A stretch of 7,530 bases of DNA. It comes from Candidatus Eiseniibacteriota bacterium. GTDB lineage: Bacteria > Eisenbacteria > RBG-16-71-46. Location: contig VBOS01000250.1 in assembly GCA_005893185.1 (NCBI GenBank), positions 1 through 7,530 on the forward strand. Reading direction: 5' to 3'. The notes under the pieces were generated by a model. The model had not been told where the DNA came from, did no database searches, and saw only the letters and a list, made by a program, of their open reading frames with translations. This document shows positions 5,967 through 7,530 of this stretch, one piece after another (position 1 is the stretch's first letter; the number at the start of each line of letters is the position of its first letter). The position numbers were made by a program, and so were the translations under genes.

Positions 5967-7530
5967 AAGGAGCGCGCAAGCGTCGCGGATCTGGACACGG
6001 TGCCGCCGCGTGTCGTCTTCGCGCAGTCGCCCGCGATCCTGGTCGTCTACGACGGTCGCCCGGTGCTCGAGCCCATCCCCGGCGCCGGCCTCGAGCGGGT
6101 CGTGAACACGCCTTACGCGGTGGTCCACGACCCTTCGAGCCGCAAGTATTTCCTGAGCGGCGCCAACGTCTGGTACGAGGCCGACGATCCGCTCGGCCCA
6201 TGGAGCGTCGTCGCGAGCCCGCCCGGCGCTGTGCGCGAGGTCGTCCCGCCTGACACGTCCGCCGCGGACCAGATCCAAGGACTGCCGCCGCTCGTGCTCA
6301 CGGCCACGGAGCCCACCGAGCTGATCTCGACCAACGGCCCGCCCCGATACGCCCCGCTGGTCGGCGACGAGCTGCTGTATGTGACCAATACCGAGAGCGA
6401 CGTCGTGCGCGAAGTCAGCACGCAGGCGGTGTACATCCTGCTGGCCGGCCGCTGGTACCGAGCGGCGACGACCGCCGGTCCTTGGACCTTCGTGCGGGGC
6501 GATCGCATGCCGGCGAGCTTCTCTCGGATTCCACCCGAATCGCCCAAGGCGAACCTCCTGGCCAGCGTGGCGGGTACGGACCAGGCGGACGACGCGGTCG
6601 CGGACGCCGAGATCCCGCAGACCACTGCGATCCGGCGCGGCCCGGCCGATTTCACGGTGACCTACGACGGATCGCCGGACTTCGAGCGCATCCCGGGATC
6701 GATGCTGGAGTACGCCGTGAACACCGACGCTGAGGTCATCCTCGCCGACGGGCGCTATTACGCGTGCGATCAGGGGGTCTGGTACATCGCAGACGACCCC
6801 GAGGGTCCATGGCAGGTGAGCGACACGCGTCCACTGGGCGTGGAGGACATCCCGCCCAGCTGTCCCGTCTACAACGTTCGTTACGTCTCCGTCTACGACA
6901 TGACTCCCGACGTCGTCTACGTCGGCTACCTCCCCGGATACATCGGGTGCTATCCATACTATGGAACGGTGGTGTACGGCACGGGCTACCGCTACCATCC
7001 GTGGCGCGGCCGCCATCGGTTCTACCCGCGGCCGTGGACCTGGGGATTCCATCCCCGATACAACCCCTGGCTGGGTCGCTGGAGCTTCGGCTGCAGCTAC
7101 GGATCGGGGTTCCTCCGAGTCGGCTTCCTCTGGTACTCGGCGCCGAGCGTCCATTCCATCCACGATCCGCCACACTGGCTGGGTCCGGGCGGATTTCGCC
7201 GCCCGCTGCTCGAGTCCGACGGCACGATGGCCCGCACGCGGCGCGCGACGCGCGCGCCGGCCCGGCCCGACCGCCTGCCCATGAACATCTACCGGCGCAC
7301 CGCGAACGTTCCGCGCGTCGATCCCCACGCGAGCCGGGTGCCCGTTCGCCGCCTGGGCACGCCGGTGGCGCGGCCCGAGCGGATTCCCAACAACGTGTTC
7401 GCGGGCAGGGACGGCAAGGTCTATCGGCGCGAACAGGGCGGGTGGAAGGTGAACCGGGGGCGCTCGTGGGACCCAGCGCCTGTGGTAGTCCAACCCCCCG
7501 AGACGCCCATGCCCGGGGCCGGCAACTTCG
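5967..7530 (+). CDS. WY-repeat and aromatic C-terminal portion of the exported protein, downstream reading frame
   Basis: Open to the end of the window without a stop, so the C terminus is missing. It holds three related modules at 6012-6212, 6291-6494 and 6645-6821, each ending in WY-x-A-x4-GPW. An aromatic region follows, rich in Tyr, Trp, Gly and Pro (about 6865-7130, for example YVGYLPGYIGCYPYYG and WTWGFHPRYNPW), as in surface or envelope proteins that stack on sugars or assemble with each other. The last part (about 7200-7530) is Arg/Pro-rich and probably disordered, with a short ordered-looking motif DGKVYRREQGGW at about 7411-7446. Four Cys occur downstream of the second module (ACDQG, SCPVY, GCYPY, GCSYG), so disulfides are possible in an oxidising compartment. 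The codon at 6000 (GTG) could be called as a start, but it lacks a well-placed ribosome site and homology begins upstream, so this is the 3' part of the gene starting at 5567. Confidence 0.82.
6012..6821 (+). repeat. three diverged protein-level WY...GPW repeats
   Basis: Modules of about 60-68 residues share the order Asp/Asn-Gly-x-Pro, then a Pro-Ile/Leu or Arg-Ile-Pro turn, then (V/T)NT, a YF/YI/YY pair and a terminal block. The terminal blocks are VWYEADDPLGPW (module 1), RWYRAATTAGPW (module 2) and VWYIADDPEGPW (module 3). The middle (V/T)NT elements are RVVNTP, YVTNTE and YAVNTD. The DNA has diverged, so these are old intragenic duplications, unlike the exact 36-bp repeat in the previous gene. 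Confidence 0.8.

Larger units (their letters stand above)
5567..7530 (+). pseudogene. exported WY-repeat protein (annotated elsewhere as carbohydrate-binding family V/XII-like), frameshifted and 3'-partial
   Basis: Whole locus, running off the window. From the GTG start, residues 1-34 form a signal peptide (hydrophobic core IGIVVLGALLALTG, cleavage near PSRA-ED), so the product is exported. An N-terminal domain (about 40-130) includes FVIYQPQPE, FGVLWF and FDVTKVRLPGI. It reads well to AAK (codon 5966-5968), after which that frame turns to low-quality sequence and stops at 6251-6253. Homology resumes in the next frame at KERASVADLDTVPP (from 5967) and continues to the last base. Removing one A of the AAA at 5966-5968 would join the frames. 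From memory, relatives have roughly 20-30 further residues here, including a stretch like SLDRLLA, so a deletion as well as a frame change is likely. The family name comes from general resemblance; I see no proof of carbohydrate binding. Real decay and a consensus error are both open. Confidence 0.8.

Noticed and set aside
5960..5980. Programmed +1 ribosomal frameshift at AAAGGAG
   Set aside because: The AAGGAG is Shine-Dalgarno-like, but it overlaps the shift point instead of lying upstream, there is no stop or rare codon at the site, and residues also seem to be missing. A deletion or sequence error explains it better.
2318..6253. A single 1311-residue open frame on the + strand
   Set aside because: Only about 2318-3073 (peptidase N-terminal part) and 5567-5968 (start of the WY-repeat protein) are protein-like. 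Between them the frame crosses the peptidase and the orphan gene out of register, giving Arg/Ala/Gly-rich nonsense. It is open only because stop codons are rare in high-GC DNA.
5913..7493. 526-residue open frame on the - strand opposite the WY-repeat gene
   Set aside because: The + strand frame has clear repeats and family motifs; the reverse frame is low-complexity Arg/Val/His-rich sequence.

Overview
The window comes from a GC-rich bacterium (roughly two-thirds G+C or more by eye, with third codon positions mostly G or C). All four genes lie on the + strand. A transmembrane CHASE2-Ser/Thr kinase, an exported prolyl-oligopeptidase-type enzyme and two further exported proteins suggest an environmental diderm lineage of the kind rich in eukaryote-like kinases (Acidobacteriota, Myxococcota, Gemmatimonadota or Eisenbacteria-like). 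No marker gene is present, so the phylum is a guess.

Layout. (1) 7-2196: a complete or nearly complete receptor kinase, with an N-terminal membrane anchor, an extracytoplasmic CHASE2 sensor, three C-terminal membrane helices and an apparently active cytoplasmic PknB-like kinase. (2) 2318-4451: an S9A prolyl oligopeptidase with a signal peptide. It is split between two reading frames at about 3071-3075 and appears to have lost about 20 codons there. (3) 4509-5387: an unrecognised exported protein of 292 residues carrying an exact 36-bp in-frame tandem duplication. (4) 5567 to the window end: an exported protein with three WY...GPW repeats and an aromatic C-terminal region. It resembles proteins often labelled 'carbohydrate-binding family V/XII'. 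It is also split between two frames, at about 5966-5970, again with probable loss of some codons, and its 3' end lies outside the window.

How the genes may relate. Spacings are 121 bp (kinase to peptidase), 57 bp (peptidase to orphan) and 179 bp (orphan to WY-repeat protein). Weak -10-like elements precede genes 2 and 4. One membrane sensor kinase followed by three exported proteins hints at an envelope-related neighbourhood, but nothing in the sequence proves a shared pathway.

The most notable signal is that three consecutive genes carry length mutations: two frame-changing lesions that both move the frame by +1 and both coincide with an apparently missing segment, plus one exact 36-bp duplication. 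This could be real gene decay by slippage at short repeats, or errors in the assembly or consensus; read-level data would decide. No RNA gene, CRISPR array, transposase or phage gene was found. The very long open frames on the opposite strand, and a 3.9-kb frame running from gene 2 into gene 4, are consequences of high GC.
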